A DNA stretch of 64,000 bases. Source: Fibrobacter sp. UWB4 (GTDB lineage: Bacteria > Fibrobacterota > Fibrobacteria > Fibrobacterales > Fibrobacteraceae). Under the pieces are notes generated by a model that ran no database searches, was not told where the DNA came from, and saw nothing but the letters and a program-made list of their open reading frames with translations. Position 1 is the stretch's first letter. Every line of letters starts with the position of its first letter. The DNA is taken from the NCBI RefSeq assembly GCF_002210345.1, contig NZ_MWQI01000001.1:1054001-1118000 (forward strand), in the 5' to 3' direction. Made by a program: the position numbers and the translations under genes. Below, one piece after another: positions 15,940 through 24,389 of the stretch.

Positions 15940-17136
15940 ATGGAACAACCAAGAAACAAAGGCATCAAGCCAGTCGAGCACAAGAAAGAACAGGAACGAT
16001 GCATTCTAGTGGGCATCGCAACACCCAAAATTCGCCCATGGCTTGCAGGCGAGCAGCTCGCTGAACTAGGACGCCTCGCCGAAACCGCAGGAGCGTTTGT
16101 CACACGCAGCTTTTTGCAGCGAGTGCAAAACTTCAGCCCGGCAACGCTCATTGGCGAAGGCAAAGTGAACGAAGTCAAACGCGCTCTCGAAGAAGACAAC
16201 GCCAAGATGGTCGTGTTTGACGACGACCTCTCGGGTTCACAAGTGCGCAACCTCGAAGAACGCATGCCCGGCATCAAGGTTCTCGACCGCACAGGACTTA
16301 TTCTTGACATCTTTGCAAAACACGCCGTCACTGCAGAAAGCCGCCTGATGGTCGAAGTGGCACAGCTCCAGTACATGATGCCGCGCCTCACCGGTGCGTG
16401 GACGCACCTTTGCCGCCAGCACAACGGCGGCATCGGCACCAAGGGGCCGGGTGAGACGCAGCTCGAAACGGACCGCCGCATGATCCGCAAGCGCATCCAG
16501 GAACTCAAGAAAAAGCTCGAGAAAATCGAAGACGCCCGCGAGCAGCAAGCAGACAAGCGAAACGATATTTTCCAGGTCGGCATCGTCGGTTACACGAACG
16601 CCGGCAAGTCTACACTCACGAACCGCTTGACAGGTGCCGACGTCTATGTTGAAGACAAGCTCTTTGCTACGCTTGACAGCACCACGCGAAAGCTATTCCT
16701 CGACGGCGAAAACATCATCTTAAGCGATACGGTCGGATTCATCCGCAAGCTCCCCCACAACTTGATCGAAACGTTCAAGAGTACGCTCGGCGTGGCCGCC
16801 CACGCGGACTGCATCCTGGAAGTCGTTGACGGGAGCGCCCCGGACTACCGCGATCATTTGGAAGTCACGCACAAGACGCTCGAAAGCATTATTGCCAAGG
16901 ACACGCCGAGACTCCGCGTCTTCAACAAGGTCGAAGTAGCAAGCGAAGCGCGCCGCACAGAACTCTTGCAGAACTATCCTGACGCCATCCAAATCAGTGC
17001 AAAAGAAAACATCGGCATGGAACGCTTACGCGCAGCCTTCAAGGAACAGCTCGAACGCTGGCACGAGAAGCGCGCCGTCGCAGAAGCCAAAGAAAAAGAA
17101 ATTGCAGAAGCGCCATGGCCGGAGGTAGGGGGATGA
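15940..17136 (+). CDS. hflX: GTPase HflX
   Basis: A 398-residue ribosome-associated GTPase that splits stalled or stressed ribosomes in well-studied relatives. The N-terminal HflX domain is followed by a glycine-rich linker (GGIGTKGPGETQLETDRR) and a coiled coil (KKKLEKIEDAREQQADKR). The G domain has the P loop GYTNAGKST, the G3 motif DTVGFIRKLP and the G4-like FNKVE. The ATG at 15940 is chosen over an in-frame TTG at 15892 because the extra 16 residues are not part of the family. It is followed after about 100 bases by pgpA. Confidence 0.95.
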   Translation: MEQPRNKGIKPVEHKKEQERCILVGIATPKIRPWLAGEQLAELGRLAETAGAFVTRSFLQRVQNFSPATLIGEGKVNEVKRALEEDNAKMVVFDDDLSGSQVRNLEERMPGIKVLDRTGLILDIFAKHAVTAESRLMVEVAQLQYMMPRLTGAWTHLCRQHNGGIGTKGPGETQLETDRRMIRKRIQELKKKLEKIEDAREQQADKRNDIFQVGIVGYTNAGKSTLTNRLTGADVYVEDKLFATLDSTTRKLFLDGENIILSDTVGFIRKLPHNLIETFKSTLGVAAHADCILEVVDGSAPDYRDHLEVTHKTLESIIAKDTPRLRVFNKVEVASEARRTELLQNYPDAIQISAKENIGMERLRAAFKEQLERWHEKRAVAEAKEKEIAEAPWPEVGG

Positions 17137-17196
17137 GGTATGAGCACGGAGCTGAAGCTCCTCTGAGTACGCTTCGCTTTGAGCAAACGACCATTC

Positions 17197-17231
17197 CCCC
17201 TAACCCCTAACCACTGTTTACCAACCACTTC
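17197..17231. repeat. Heptamer tandem repeat between hflX and pgpA
   Basis: CCCCTAA-CCCCTAA-CCACTGT-TTACCAA-CCACTTC: the first two units are identical and the rest keep the 7-bp phase loosely. It ends four bases before the pgpA start codon, so it occupies the place of the ribosome-binding site. A GGAGC-TGAA-GCTCC hairpin lies just upstream (about 17150-17163). Confidence 0.55.
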
Positions 17232-17234
17232 ATC

Positions 17235-17837
17235 ATGAACAAACAAGAACTTAAAGAAAAGTATGGCAAGAAGCGTGTTCCGCACGAATGGCGAAAGACG
17301 GACAAATTGACCGCCCTCATTGTAACATTTTTCGGCTCGGGAATGAGCCCGAAAGCACCCGGCACCATGGGAAGCCTCGCCGCAGCAATTGTCGCCTACC
17401 CCATGGCATGGCTCGCATTGCGCCTATTTGGATACTACTACGAATGGAAGATTCCCATCATAGGGTACGTAAACCAAGTTTTTCTTGCTGCCGCCCTAAT
17501 CGTATTTTTTGTCGCCATCCCCTTTGTGAAAAAAGCGATGAAAGATACCGGCTCCGAAGACCCAGGCTGGATCGTGATTGACGAAGTCTGCGGGATTTTC
17601 ATGAGCCTCGCATTCTATCCTACAGAAACCATCGTCGTCCACCCTTGGATTTTAGCCATCGCATTCGGGCTGTTCCGCTTTTTCGATATTCTCAAGCCAC
17701 TCGGCATCCATAAAATGGAAAAACTCCCCGGAGCCTGGGGAGTCATGGCCGATGATTTACTCGGCGGAATTTACGCCGGCATCCTGCTCTGGCTCAGTAC
17801 AGCCGGAATCTACGCTTTATTTCTGAAATATATTTAG
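17235..17837 (+). CDS. pgpA: Phosphatidylglycerophosphatase A
   Basis: A 200-residue inner-membrane phosphatase that makes phosphatidylglycerol from its phosphate. The family motifs are present: GSGMSPKAPGTMGS (about 33-46), DPGWIVIDEVCG with the acidic active-site residues (about 112-123), and FRFFDILKPLGI...LPGAWGVMADDLLGGIYAG (about 149-183). Three or four membrane helices are visible. No Shine-Dalgarno sequence precedes the ATG. Its stop codon overlaps the remnant of a beta-barrel gene on the other strand (17834-17870). Confidence 0.93.
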   Translation: MNKQELKEKYGKKRVPHEWRKTDKLTALIVTFFGSGMSPKAPGTMGSLAAAIVAYPMAWLALRLFGYYYEWKIPIIGYVNQVFLAAALIVFFVAIPFVKKAMKDTGSEDPGWIVIDEVCGIFMSLAFYPTETIVVHPWILAIAFGLFRFFDILKPLGIHKMEKLPGAWGVMADDLLGGIYAGILLWLSTAGIYALFLKYI

Positions 17838-17865
17838 AACGGATTAAACGTCACTCCTGCCTTGA
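17828..17865. repeat. Left copy of a 38-bp direct repeat
   Basis: This block matches 18940-18977 at 35 of 38 positions by eye. The right copy is the 3' end of the beta-barrel gene at 18946-19684. The two copies bracket the AT-rich gene at 17934-18884. Confidence 0.8.
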
Positions 17866-17870
17866 CCGAT
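17834..17870 (-). pseudogene. Remnant 3' end of a beta-barrel gene
   Basis: Read on the minus strand the bases encode SVKAGVTFNPF then stop, nearly the same as the end of the gene at 18946-19684 (AIKAGVTFNPL then stop). The similarity fades after about 12 codons, so only the tail of a former copy survives. It touches the pgpA stop codon. Confidence 0.7.
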
Positions 17871-17933
17871 TTTCTTATATCCATTTTTGTATTTTGAGGC
17901 TGAGGATCATCACTTTATTCGCAGAGTATTGGA

Positions 17934-18884
17934 ATGAAAATAAAATTGTTGTTTTTCGGGCTGGTTTGCATTGCAATCTTGTTTTCATACACTAGCTACA
18001 AAGTCATCAGCCAAACAAACGTTACTGACACTACTAACGAAAATTCGGCTATTCAAACCGATAACTCGGCAAGTAAACTCGAACTCATTTCTCTAAATGA
18101 TACAATCCTCGAGCAAATAATACACAAACCTTTAACACGATATCGAGCTCTTAATTTTAACAAAGATACGACAGTTTGGGATACGTCAGACTGTAAGATT
18201 GGTAAATCGACTTTTTCCTGCAATCATATCGAACGGCATAACTACTCATTTGGCGTAAGGGATGATATTCGTCTTGAAATATTTGGGGATAAGTTTAAAA
18301 AACGCTCCAGTCACAAAAAAATCATTTACGATACAACTTATATAGATATAAACTTTGGAAAAAATGCACTAGTCCACTACACTCCAATTGCAGAAATCCC
18401 TAAACTCAATAGAGATGCCGTAGCAAAAGCACTTTCCAAGCTATCCGGCAAGCGGTGCTCTCAAATTTTTGAATTTAGATCCAATTACAATCTTGAGGTT
18501 ATTGGTCTTTCGGGATTTTCATGGAAAAATCGAAAAGATGAGATATTAGGGTATGATGCATACATTGATAGGAATGATTCCGATCAAGAGATGTGCTCTG
18601 TTCAAGGTTCTCGTGATCAGTACACTATGAGTTCACATTATTCTCTTATCTATAGAAAGTCTCTTCCCGAACAACTTGACGACAAGAGACTCCAATTTTT
18701 CAATGGCACTCTTAAATCATTCCAAGATACGACTATTTCTTGGAAGTTAGTGTACACAGACCAATACCATCGTACGGATACGTTGAACATAACCACTAAA
18801 TTTGAATACGATGACTCCGATTCTTTATCTAGTTTTCGCAATAGAGCCTGCTACGACGCAATCAAGCCATCTAATTGTAAATAA
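17934..18884 (+). CDS. Hypothetical exported or membrane-anchored protein
   Basis: A 316-residue protein with an N-terminal hydrophobic segment (MKIKLLFFGLVCIAILF) that could be an uncleaved anchor or a signal peptide. The rest is hydrophilic and rich in Asp, Ser, Thr and Lys, with five scattered cysteines, and shows no motif I recognise. Its DNA is visibly richer in A and T than pgpA or hflX. It is bracketed by the 38-bp direct repeats at 17828 and 18940, which suggests that it arrived as a cassette at the 3' end of the beta-barrel gene. Function unknown. Confidence 0.6.
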   Translation: MKIKLLFFGLVCIAILFSYTSYKVISQTNVTDTTNENSAIQTDNSASKLELISLNDTILEQIIHKPLTRYRALNFNKDTTVWDTSDCKIGKSTFSCNHIERHNYSFGVRDDIRLEIFGDKFKKRSSHKKIIYDTTYIDINFGKNALVHYTPIAEIPKLNRDAVAKALSKLSGKRCSQIFEFRSNYNLEVIGLSGFSWKNRKDEILGYDAYIDRNDSDQEMCSVQGSRDQYTMSSHYSLIYRKSLPEQLDDKRLQFFNGTLKSFQDTTISWKLVYTDQYHRTDTLNITTKFEYDDSDSLSSFRNRACYDAIKPSNCK

Positions 18885-18939
18885 CATTTACACACAAGAC
18901 ATACTCAAACCGCTCCGCCACAGATTTAAAAATCTTGTG

Positions 18940-18977
18940 ATATATTTAGAGCGGATTAAACGTCACGCCAGCCTTGA
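18940..18977. repeat. Right copy of the 38-bp direct repeat
   Basis: It contains the last ten codons and the stop codon of the beta-barrel gene at 18946. Its partner is at 17828-17865. Confidence 0.8.
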
Positions 18978-19684
18978 TAGCAACCGAAGACCAATCGGCC
19001 AAACCGTCTGCAAATTTTTCATTGAACTTGTGATAGAACTTGGCATCCAAAAGCAAGTCTAAAAAGATTCGTTCATTGACACGGAAGCCCACGCCCAAAA
19101 GCATGCTAAATTCCATAGACGAGTCCAGTTCCTTATCGTGTGCACCATCTAACTCCAGCTTATCAAAAAGCGGTATGGAGATCTGGGAACCAAATTCGAA
19201 CGACACAAAGCTAGACCGCGGCTTGACCGCAAAAAGAATCGGGAACGCAATCCGCCCCTGCGACAAGCCACCATCAGAGACACGCTTGTATTCCCCATTA
19301 CCATCTTCAATGTATAATGGCTCCGACAAATACAGCGGTGCATATTCAAACAGCACGCCAAGCCTTACCGCCAAATGATATTTCAGCAAGGGCCATTGAA
19401 CAGACGCTCCAGCTTGAAAAAAAAGCACCCTCAAAAAAGACAATCCGTTCCACCTTTTCGTAACGGTTCAACTGCGTTTCGTTATTGATAACTTTAAAGC
19501 CCAAATTCATCGTCATCCCGACTAAGAAATCGAACGGGACCGAATTTTTCTGAATCATTTCCGCTTGCTTGATGCTATCGCGGTGCGCTTTCGCCTGCAT
19601 CCAACGATCATATTCGTTAACACTTTCGTCTTGAGCGAAAGCAAAAGCAGCAAGCAACAGAACTAGTCCAAAAACGCGAAACAT
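18946..19684 (-). pseudogene. Outer-membrane beta-barrel gene with a frameshift in an eight-base homopolymer
   Basis: Two overlapping frames together make one barrel of about 245 residues. The first (19684 inward) gives a signal peptide (MFRVFGLVLLLAAFAFA), a helical stretch and the first strand (FDFLVGMTMNLGFKV). The second continues with FFQAGASVQWPLLKYHLAVRLG and ends KAGVTFNPL at 18946. They join at A8 in 19417-19424 (T8 in the gene). Removing one base there restores EGAFFQAGASVQW as one frame. It may be a true frameshift mutation, phase variation by slippage, or a sequencing error. Confidence 0.7.
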
Positions 19685-19805
19685 ATCACAGCCCTTGATA
19701 AACGCAATTCAACAACGAACCGTCTTTAATCTATACAAAACTTTGTACAAAAAGTGATGTTCTTATAAACATCCCGACCAAAAGCAATATGACAAGATGA
19801 ACTGT

Positions 19806-19838
19806 AAAAAAAAGTAAAGCCGGCACAGAGACCGGCAT
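19806..19838 (-). terminator. Probable terminator of the SNF transporter gene
   Basis: GCCGG-CACAGAGA-CCGGC (19819-19836) with a run of eight A at 19806-19813, read as T on the minus strand. A short spacer interrupts stem and T run, so it is weaker than the others. Confidence 0.55.
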
Positions 19839-19876
19839 AACAATGGACACGAGAATAGCTTTTTCCTAACCACTAA

Positions 19877-21283
19877 TTATTCAAATATCTTGTTGTACAA
19901 GCTCGGGGCGAATTTCTGCATATAACCGAGCACGAAAATCACGGAAATGATAATCGGCAGGCCCCACTTAAAGTAGAGGTGCAAAATCTTCAACTTCGGG
20001 AACTTCATGCCAACGCCCAAATTTGCTTCGGCAATGAACTTGAACTGTCCCCAACCATAGCGGGAGTTGCAGAACAACACAAAAATAAGCGAACCCAGCG
20101 GCAAAAGTGTATTCGAAACGAGGAAGTCTTCCAAATCCAAAACGCAGCTGCCAGGGCCAAACGGTTCAAAGCCCGAAAGCACATTAAAGCCAAGCGCACA
20201 CGGGAGCGACAAAATCGTAATTGCGACAAAGTTCCACTTCACCGCCTTCTTGCGTTCCACATTGCGCACATCCATCCAGTAAGCGACAATGTTTTCGAAC
20301 ACGGCAACAAGCGTCGAAAGAGCCGCAAAAGACATAAAGAGGAAGAACGCCGCACCGCAAATACGGCCTGCTGGCATCTGCGCAAACACGTTCGGAAGCG
20401 TTGCAAAAATAAGCCCCGGACCAGCATCCGGCTTGAGTCCAAAAGCAAAGCAAGACGGAATGATGATAAGCCCTGCAATCAAGGCGACACCCGTATCGAG
20501 CACACAAATATGGGCAGCTTCGGTCAAGAGCGAATGCTTTTTCTTGATATAGCTACCGAAAATGCTCATGGAACCAATGCCAAGGCTCAGCGTAAAGAAC
20601 GACTGGCCAAGAGCCGCAAAAACAACTTCGCCAATTCCCGCTTCCTTGAGTTTTGCGAAATCCGGCAGCAAATAGAACCTGAGGCCTTCGCCTGCTCCCG
20701 GGAGCGTGAGCACACGAACCATCAAGATGAGCATAATGATAAGGAGCGCAGACATCATCGTCTTCGTGATGCGTTCCACGCCGCGCTGGAGTCCAAGCGC
20801 CACAATCGAAAGCCCCGCAAAAGTCGCGACCACCATCCAGAACGAGAGCAGCGGGCCATTCCCAAGCATATTCGTAAATTCCGCACCAACTTCAGCAGGC
20901 GACATGTTCATAAGATCGCCCATAGTCACCATGCGATAGAAGTAGTAGAGCATCCACCCCGTCACCGTCGTATAAAACATCATGAGGAGGTAGTTACCGG
21001 CAATCATCGGGATACCCGCATAATGCCACTTGTGCCCAGGCTTTTCAAGGATGGCAAAGGAACGACCCACGCCACGCTTGGACGAGCGCCCGACCGCAAA
21101 TTCCATCACGAGAATCGGGAAACCGAAAATCAAGAGAAAGAAGAGATAAATCAGAACAAAAGCGGCACCGCCATATTGCCCCGTGATAAACGGGAAACGC
21201 CAAACGTTTCCAAGCCCAATCGCGCAACCGGCAGCAATCAGAATAAAGCCTAAGCGAGATTTAAAATTCTCTCTTTCTGTCAT
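19877..21283 (-). CDS. Sodium-dependent transporter, SNF/NSS family (LeuT-like)
   Basis: A 468-residue inner-membrane symporter that takes up an amino acid or amine together with Na+. The first helix carries the signature LGFILIAAGCAIGLGNVWRFPFITGQYGGAAFVLIY, with the GLGNVWRFP sodium and substrate site. About eleven to twelve hydrophobic segments follow. The substrate cannot be read from sequence. TAAATTTG at 21299-21306 (minus) is placed as a promoter 15 bases before the ATG and overlaps the stop codon of the previous gene; GAGG lies in the leader. It may therefore be transcribed alone as well as with fabF. Confidence 0.92.
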   Translation of the reverse strand: MTERENFKSRLGFILIAAGCAIGLGNVWRFPFITGQYGGAAFVLIYLFFLLIFGFPILVMEFAVGRSSKRGVGRSFAILEKPGHKWHYAGIPMIAGNYLLMMFYTTVTGWMLYYFYRMVTMGDLMNMSPAEVGAEFTNMLGNGPLLSFWMVVATFAGLSIVALGLQRGVERITKTMMSALLIIMLILMVRVLTLPGAGEGLRFYLLPDFAKLKEAGIGEVVFAALGQSFFTLSLGIGSMSIFGSYIKKKHSLLTEAAHICVLDTGVALIAGLIIIPSCFAFGLKPDAGPGLIFATLPNVFAQMPAGRICGAAFFLFMSFAALSTLVAVFENIVAYWMDVRNVERKKAVKWNFVAITILSLPCALGFNVLSGFEPFGPGSCVLDLEDFLVSNTLLPLGSLIFVLFCNSRYGWGQFKFIAEANLGVGMKFPKLKILHLYFKWGLPIIISVIFVLGYMQKFAPSLYNKIFE

Positions 21284-21298
21284 CTTTTACCTCATACA

Positions 21299-21306
21299 CA
21301 AATTTA
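21299..21306 (-). promoter_or_regulatory. TAnnTTTG promoter element for the SNF transporter
   Basis: TAAATTTG on the minus strand overlaps the stop codon (21304-21306) of the upstream gene and leaves a 15-base leader with GAGG before the ATG at 21283. Confidence 0.4.
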
Positions 21307-22287
21307 AAACTTGATCGGGTACAGCAAGTACCAATGGAACTCCGGATACACCTGAATCGTCGGCGCCGGGAGCTTAAAGTAGTTCAACGCCTTGATAATC
21401 GTACGGGCGAGCCTGCTCTGCGGACGGAACGCTTCCAGGTCATAATCAAGGGCGATATAAACTTCACGATGCGGATGAGGTTCATTTTTAAACACCCGGT
21501 CATCGATGCTCAACCCAACCGCAATCGCAAGCCAGCTCGGATAATACTTACGGGCCGCTTCAGGCAACATCCTGTACGGCTTCAACGAGAGCCAGTACGT
21601 GTGATTCACATAGTCATCGGTAAAAATACCGCCAGACGCCTGATGAGGCTGATTGTAATAAGCGTCGGAATTAATCCAATAGCTCCATTTTAAATCAATA
21701 TACTTGAATACAGGGACATAGCGCTCCGCCATCGGCAGAAAGCCGCCAAGACCGCCCGAAAGCACATCAAAAATACTAAAGCCCCAATAGGGAGCAAAGC
21801 CATCTTTGATGTCAATCGCTATATGGGTCGCAAGAGCGGTCAAACCTCCATACAAGTAAGACTGAAACTCACTAGCCCCCGCCCAGCGGTATCCCTCGTA
21901 AAAGAGTTCGCCAATGGCAACACCTGCGGCAAAATGCCCAATCTTGTCCAGATTCAAGGCATAGTCAAAATCATTCTGGAAATGAAAGCCGCGTTCTTCG
22001 CTATCCCACCAGCCTTTCTTTAAAACGAAACCATAGGCAGCGCCATAAGCAAGCAACGTCAAAGAGGCGACCCCCGCAAGACGCAAAGGCTTGATTTCGG
22101 GATCGATATTTGTGGGATCTTCACTTCGGTAATCCCAGGTAGAATCACGCCACGTGAGCGGATCCCCCGGAGACGACAAAGCTGCCGCCGGGAACACCAG
22201 CGACAGCAAAAGCAAAAACGCACAGATTTTAGCGTTTATTTTACGAGAAGCGAAAGAGCCAATAGCAGAACTGTTGGCCTTACGCAT
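21304..22287 (-). CDS. DUF2279-like exported protein
   Basis: A 327-residue protein with a hydrophobic leader (about residues 18-38, ending AAALSS). The core has features of the DUF2279/YfiM group: FALNLDK-like DYALNLDKIGHFAAGVAIGELFYEGY (about 110-135), a YGGLTALATHIAIDIKDGF segment with His and Asp in a membrane-like helix, and WGFSIFDVLSGGLGG. A conserved DK.GH in a helix suggests a membrane-embedded role, but none is known. Its ATG overlaps the fabF stop by one base (TAATG), so the two are translationally coupled; a lipid-related function is a guess from context. Confidence 0.65.
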   Translation of the reverse strand: MRKANSSAIGSFASRKINAKICAFLLLLSLVFPAAALSSPGDPLTWRDSTWDYRSEDPTNIDPEIKPLRLAGVASLTLLAYGAAYGFVLKKGWWDSEERGFHFQNDFDYALNLDKIGHFAAGVAIGELFYEGYRWAGASEFQSYLYGGLTALATHIAIDIKDGFAPYWGFSIFDVLSGGLGGFLPMAERYVPVFKYIDLKWSYWINSDAYYNQPHQASGGIFTDDYVNHTYWLSLKPYRMLPEAARKYYPSWLAIAVGLSIDDRVFKNEPHPHREVYIALDYDLEAFRPQSRLARTIIKALNYFKLPAPTIQVYPEFHWYLLYPIKF

Positions 22288-23531
22288 TAATTCCTCGCAA
22301 AAATGATAACTCCATTTTGGCCTCCGAAGCCAAAGCCGTTGCTCATAGCGTAGTCAATCTTCTGGTTGACAGCGCCATTTGCGCAGACATCAAGGTGAAT
22401 AGCTGGATCCTGTTCGAACACGTTGAGTGTACCATGAATCTTCTGGTTCATAACAGACATGATGGTCACGACGGATTCGAGAGCACCAGCGGCACCCAAG
22501 CAGTGACCAAGCATGGACTTCGTCGAGTTGACCTTGAGGTTGTCGAGAGCCGATGCAGAAGACTGCTTGAAGAGCGTTTCGATGGCAGAGCATTCAGCAA
22601 TGTCACCGAGCGGTGTGGATGTACCGTGAGTGTTAATATAGCTAATATCCTTAGCTTCGATGCCAGCTTCCTTGATGGCGTTAGCCATTGCGAGCATCAC
22701 ACCCTTGCCATCCGGACGCGGAGCGGAGATGTGGTGAGCGTCAGAGCTTGCACCGACACCGGCGATACGGGCGAGAATCTTTGCACCACGAGCCTTAGCG
22801 TGAGATTCGCTTTCGAGCACGAGGACAGCAGCACCTTCACCGATCACGAAACCATCGCGGTCCTTGTCGAACGGGCGGGAAGCCTGTTCCGGAGCGTCGT
22901 TGCGCTTGCTGACGGCCTTCATGCTGGTAAAGCCAGCGAGGCTGAGCGGGTTCACCGTTTCGTCGGCACCACCAGCGAGCATCACATCGCAGCGGCCGAG
23001 ACGAATCATGTCATAGGCATTGGCGATGGAGTGGTTGGAAGTTGCGCAAGCGGAAGTGACCGTGTAGGACGGACCCATCCAGCCAGTCTTGTTGCAAACT
23101 TCACCAGCCGGCATATTCACGATGGCCATCGGAATATAGAACGGGGAAACGCGGGACGGGCCACGATTGCTGAGAGCAACAGCGGCATCATAGCAATACT
23201 GCAAACCACCGATACTGCTACCAATGATAGCACCGCAGCGTTCCGGATTTTCGTTTTCCGGAGCAATGCCAGCCATCTTCAAGGCCTGGAATGCCGAGTA
23301 AACGGCATACTGGATGCAGCGGGAGAACCTAGACTGGTCTCTGGTGCTGTAAATCTCCGAAGCGTCAAACTCACGGATTTCGCTAGCCATGCGAGAAGTG
23401 TAAGCAGAAGCGTCGAAGCGCTGAATGGGAGCGATGCCAGACTTGCCCTGGAGCAAGTTCTGCCACAATAATTCGGGGGAGTTTCCAAGAGAGGAAACGC
23501 AGCCCATACCTGTAATAACAACATTTTCCAT
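22287..23531 (-). CDS. fabF: Beta-ketoacyl-ACP synthase II
   Basis: A 414-residue condensing enzyme for fatty-acid elongation in the cytosol. The catalytic triad is present: Cys in TVTSACATSNHSI (about 163), His in INTHGTSTPLGD (about 305) and His in MLGHCLGAAGALE (about 342). The glycine-rich end SNGFGFGGQNGVIIF is typical. The ATG at 23529-23531 gives the standard N-terminus MENVVITGMG; longer in-frame starts would add 30 unrelated residues. TATATTTG lies seven bases upstream with no Shine-Dalgarno sequence. There is no acpP or fabH neighbour; the downstream partner is a DUF2279-like gene. Confidence 0.95.
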   Translation of the reverse strand: MENVVITGMGCVSSLGNSPELLWQNLLQGKSGIAPIQRFDASAYTSRMASEIREFDASEIYSTRDQSRFSRCIQYAVYSAFQALKMAGIAPENENPERCGAIIGSSIGGLQYCYDAAVALSNRGPSRVSPFYIPMAIVNMPAGEVCNKTGWMGPSYTVTSACATSNHSIANAYDMIRLGRCDVMLAGGADETVNPLSLAGFTSMKAVSKRNDAPEQASRPFDKDRDGFVIGEGAAVLVLESESHAKARGAKILARIAGVGASSDAHHISAPRPDGKGVMLAMANAIKEAGIEAKDISYINTHGTSTPLGDIAECSAIETLFKQSSASALDNLKVNSTKSMLGHCLGAAGALESVVTIMSVMNQKIHGTLNVFEQDPAIHLDVCANGAVNQKIDYAMSNGFGFGGQNGVIIFARN

Positions 23532-23538
23532 AATGCGC

Positions 23539-23546
23539 CAAATATA
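23539..23546 (-). promoter_or_regulatory. TAnnTTTG promoter element, leaderless fabF
   Basis: TATATTTG on the minus strand, followed by GCGCATT and the fabF ATG. The seven-base gap leaves no room for a ribosome-binding site. Confidence 0.5.
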
Positions 23547-23702
23547 ACAAAAAAAACGGTAATATTTTCGTAAGTGCGGTAAGAAAAAGACAATTTGTAA
23601 CAAAAAATTACATTTTAGCAAAGTTTTTTATAGTTTTGGAAGAATTTATCCATATATATAGCATTTTCTTTTATTTTAGATACATAATACTTACACAAGA
23701 TT

Positions 23703-23730
23703 AGTAGGAAGTAGGCAGTAGACAGTAGGA
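23703..23730. repeat. Heptamer tandem repeat
   Basis: AGTAGGA-AGTAGGC-AGTAGAC-AGTAGGA, four units in strict phase, then AGAGAAT. The same unit family appears at 47663, 51222 and 62793. Confidence 0.85.
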
Positions 23731-23747
23731 AGAGAATGCTTGGTGTG

Positions 23748-23810
23748 GGCTATGAGCAATCGCTCAAAACGGAGTGAGCCCAGAGCGAGTTTACGAGCGA
23801 CCCCATAGCC
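23748..23810. repeat. Interspersed element with GGCTATG inverted ends
   Basis: A 63-bp element bounded by GGCTATG and CATAGCC. Its right end, read on the minus strand, is GGCTATGGGGTCGCT, found exactly at 36846-36860. Inside are further short inverted repeats (GAGCAATCGCTC; GCTC/GAGC pairs). Confidence 0.55.
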
Positions 23811-23845
23811 GATTTACCTAAATTACTATTTACTATTTTTTTCAC

Positions 23846-24385
23846 ATGCCAAAGAGTTCTCGAAATTTAGTTTGGATGGACCTGGAAATGTCTGGTCTAC
23901 ATCCAGAAAAAGATGTCATTCTCGAAATTGCGACCATTGTTACCGACGCCAACTTGAACATTCTCGCCGAAGGACCCGTTATCGCCATCCACCAGCCCGA
24001 AAACGTTTTCGAAAGCATGGACGAGTGGAATACAAGGCACCACAACCAGAGCGGTCTCGTAGACCGTTGCCGACGTTCGCAATATTCCCTCAAGGACGCC
24101 GAACAGGAAACGCTCCGATTCATCAAGCCTTTTACCGAAAAAACAAAGAACCTCCTCTGCGGAAACTCCATCACGCAGGACAGGCGTTTTTTGTACAAGT
24201 ACATGCCCGAAATTTCGGAATGGCTCTGCTACAGGAATATCGACGTGAGTTCCATCAAGGAACTCTCTTACCGCTGGTATCCGAACCTCGAAGATTTTCA
24301 AAAAGAAAAGCGACACGAAGCTTTAAACGATATCCGCGAAAGCATCGCAGAACTTGCCTACTATAGAAAGACCATCTTCAAGTAA
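23846..24385 (+). CDS. orn: Oligoribonuclease
   Basis: A 179-residue 3'-5' exonuclease that degrades 2-5 nucleotide RNAs left by other RNases and linear pGpG. DEDDh residues are visible: D12 and E14 in LVWMDLEMSGL, an Asp in NSITQDRRFLYKYMP, and the His/Asp pair in KRHEALNDIRESI. The length is normal. No Shine-Dalgarno sequence is present. The penicillin-binding protein gene starts four bases after its stop. Confidence 0.95.
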   Translation: MPKSSRNLVWMDLEMSGLHPEKDVILEIATIVTDANLNILAEGPVIAIHQPENVFESMDEWNTRHHNQSGLVDRCRRSQYSLKDAEQETLRFIKPFTEKTKNLLCGNSITQDRRFLYKYMPEISEWLCYRNIDVSSIKELSYRWYPNLEDFQKEKRHEALNDIRESIAELAYYRKTIFK

Positions 24386-24389
24386 TCTC

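Larger units (their letters stand above)
23532..23845. other. Divergent gap between fabF and orn
   Basis: This 314-bp gap holds the fabF promoter element, an AT-rich stretch, a heptamer array and an inverted-repeat element. No gene is visible. Just before orn, a T-rich TATTTTTT ends four bases from the ATG and is a weak TAnnTTT element. Confidence 0.5.
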
